Positions 62,295 to 64,000 of a DNA stretch of 64,000 nt are shown one piece after another. Position 1 is the stretch's first letter; each line of letters opens with the position of its first letter. The position numbers were made by a program, and so were the translations under genes. Origin of the DNA: Haberlea rhodopensis (Eukaryota; Streptophyta; Magnoliopsida; Lamiales; Gesneriaceae); contig CAJQUN010000001.1 in NCBI GenBank assembly GCA_907163345.1, positions 4,464,001 to 4,528,000 of the forward strand. Direction: 5' to 3'. A model generated the notes under the pieces. That model ran no database searches. It saw only the letters and a list, made by a program, of their open reading frames with translations, and had not been told where the DNA came from.

Positions 62295-62575
62295 TGAATC
62301 AAATTAAATGGTGTGTTCATTCATGTTGGGGTGTCTTTTTCCATGATTAGTTGCTTCAAAATTAAATGGTGTGTCCATTCATGTTGGGATGCAATTTTTC
62401 ATGATGGATGCTTCCAAATTGTGTCTCTTGATGATAAATGGTGTGTCCATTCATGTTGGGGTGTATTTTTTCATGATTAGTTGCTTCAAAATTAAATGGT
62501 GTGTCTATTCATGTTGGGATGCAAATTTTCATGATGGATGCTTCCAAATTGTGTCTCTTGATGACACCACTTGAT
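62295..62575. repeat. Dimeric minisatellite, 57 + 73 bp units
   Basis: The phrase AAATGGTGTGT..ATTCATGTTGGG starts at 62306, 62363, 62436 and 62493, alternating 57 and 73 bases apart, so the higher-order period is 130 with two full copies. The longer unit carries an extra TTCCAAATTGTGTCTCTTGA. Confidence 0.85.
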
Positions 62576-62900
62576 ATACTATATAAGAAACAACCCTTGA
62601 ATGAATTAGACATGGAATTTTGGAAATTCACATCATATTTGAAGACCAAAATTTGAGTAATTTTGTGAGTCTTCATCATTGTTATGGTTGAGCGTTTTTA
62701 GACCTTTGTGGTTTAAAGGATTTGTGATTTGGAGTGCTCCTATCACAAGTTTTTAGACATTTGTGGTTTAAAGGATTTGTGATTTGGGGTGCTCCTATCA
62801 CAAATCATAGTCGTATCTTGGGAGACAAATTGCCAAAGTAAACCGTTAGCACCGTAGCGGGGCAATATTGTCTTAAGGACAGACATTATAAATTTCGTCT
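62576..62900 (+). repeat. LTR-like fragment with TATA box and 55-bp duplication
   Basis: A TATATAAG box (about 62580-62587) lies just after the minisatellite. Then come two copies of a 55-bp unit (62694-62748, 62749-62803, TTTGTGGTTTAAAGGATTTG) and a GTAGCGGGGCAATATTGTC stretch reminiscent of R/U5 sequences of copia LTRs. Together with the minisatellite as U3 enhancer repeats this could be a solo or truncated LTR. No TSD or partner was found. Confidence 0.4.
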
Positions 62901-63039
62901 CGGCATTCTTATTAAAAAGTCATTTGTTGTGCTTGCTAAGATACACATCCAATAAATTTTTATACAACAAATTGGATCCAATGCTATTAACACATATTTG
63001 GATATTCTTGTCATTTGCATCAAAATTAAATAAGAGGTA

Positions 63040-63360
63040 GTTAATTGTGTGTTTCCAAACGTTTCCAGACATGCTCATCTGTTTTTCAGACAAAAAAAGA
63101 TTTGAGTGTTTTATTTCATTGTTTCTGTTGTTGCTTCTATGAAAAACAGCAGGTAAAAGCAAAAGCAGATACAAATCATGAAATTTTTTTCCGGCTTTAA
63201 CTTATATTGTGGTAATTTTATAATACGTTGAAGTTTATTAAGCTGATTTTATCATTTTAATAGCAAACACTCAATGATTTTGCATAAAAACAACCTTTTC
63301 AACATTAAGCAAAAAAAACATATAAATATTTTGAATAAGCAATTGCAAACACACCATAAA
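63040..63360. mobile_element. Putative MITE
   Basis: Imperfect inverted ends GTGTGTTTCCAAACG and AATTGCAAACACACC enclose about 310 AT-rich bases. The right part matches 25627-25735 in reverse. No convincing TSD, superfamily unknown. Confidence 0.45.
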
Positions 63361-64000
63361 TTATCCTTTCGAGTTTTCAATACATACAAAAACTCATCAA
63401 CACTTAAGAATCATCTTAAAATTTATTGAGTGCGGTATCAAATTCAATTTTATTTAACTACTACTATAATTTACGATTCGATTAGGTTTTTAATCAAAAT
63501 TTAGTCACACAAAATATGATTTATACCCATGTCGACGAGCAAATAATTCAGATTGATAGAATACATTATTTTAAAAAAGATAACAAGAAGGAAAAGAAAA
63601 AAGAAACATAGAGTTGGAAAACACATACACGCACGTTTGACCTTTTAAACGTGGACATTTTTAGGAGCCCCTTCGAATTTTGGTACCCATAGATAGCTAT
63701 CCTATCTCATCTAGATACCTAAAGATAGCAACCAAATATTCCTCTATACCCGAAAATACAATCAGGTATGAGCTCCACTTATAAATCAACTCAATATGAT
63801 TGATCTAAATAGTTGATATATTAGTTTATTATTATTTTATTTAAAAGGTTGTTTATTTTAATTATGAGTTTGTATATAAATGAGGCACAAACAGATTACA
63901 TTCAAATATTTAGTGCATACAAATATTTCTCCCTACGTACCTAAATTAGAACAGATAATGATGCGTAAGATTGAATAGCTATCCATATAACAAAGTAACA
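63361..64000. other. AT-rich end of window, no gene seen
   Basis: No open frame of note. A TATATAAA at 63873-63880 followed by GAGGCACAAACAG could be a promoter for something beyond the window end, but nothing supports it further. Confidence 0.4.

Overview
This is plant nuclear DNA, most likely from a eudicot. It is AT-rich, has GT-AG introns and one intact plant host gene, and is dominated by nested LTR retrotransposons of angiosperm lineages (Tekay-type and another chromovirus, Tat-like and Athila-like Ty3/gypsy; Ale/Retrofit-like, Tork-like and Sirevirus Ty1/copia), with hAT elements and a tRNA-derived SINE. There are no bacterial features. Lineage names come from motif recognition by eye; no database search was possible.

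Layout. 1-2278: 3' end of a Tat-like gypsy element (three tandem-repeat fields, polypurine tract, LTR). 2338-20565: a decayed copia element (A). Its 5' LTR was split by a chromovirus (gypsy-1, 2403-16923), which was itself split by a young Tekay-type chromovirus (gypsy-2, 5746-14775) with one open 1.5-kilocodon gag-pol frame. 21819-25010: the only intact host gene, a four-exon R3H-SUZ RNA-binding protein of 362 aa. 26941-35540: a decayed G2-like (GARP) MYB gene of the LUX/PCL1-related type, cut by copia element B (27227-35076). B in turn carries a solo LTR (27739-29358) inside its 3' LTR and a deleted hAT element (31313-32472) inside pol. 36279-59996: copia element C, a Sirevirus-like element with gag and a 3' ORF but no pol. 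It is split by a full-length Sirevirus D (40443-51062, gag, pol and a 3' env-like ORF) and by a pol-less Athila-like element E (51758-57345). 60002-64000: degenerate repeats, a SINE, a hAT MITE, a dimeric minisatellite and an LTR-like fragment.

Target-site duplications (TSDs) support most nesting steps: TTAG (gypsy-1), TCTCC (gypsy-2), AATAA (B), GCTTG (solo LTR), CCGCAAAT (hAT), CCCGT (C), TCCTG (D), AGTAT (E), GTTTATTT (hAT MITE) and TTTCGTGCAT (SINE). A has only an imperfect pair.

The most interesting signal is regulatory. Five LTR families of both superfamilies each carry a private array of short CG-containing palindromes, upstream of a TATA-like box where one could be seen: GCGATCGATCGC, ATCGCC..GGCGAT, ATCGATC and GGCGTnnnTACGCC. 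In the pol-less Sirevirus C the palindrome type of its own LTR recurs inside the element, between gag and the 3' ORF and just after a cluster of polypurine tracts, as if an LTR-derived promoter drives the 3' ORF. Sirevirus D shows a weaker version upstream of its env-like ORF, with a G-box and a TATA-like box.
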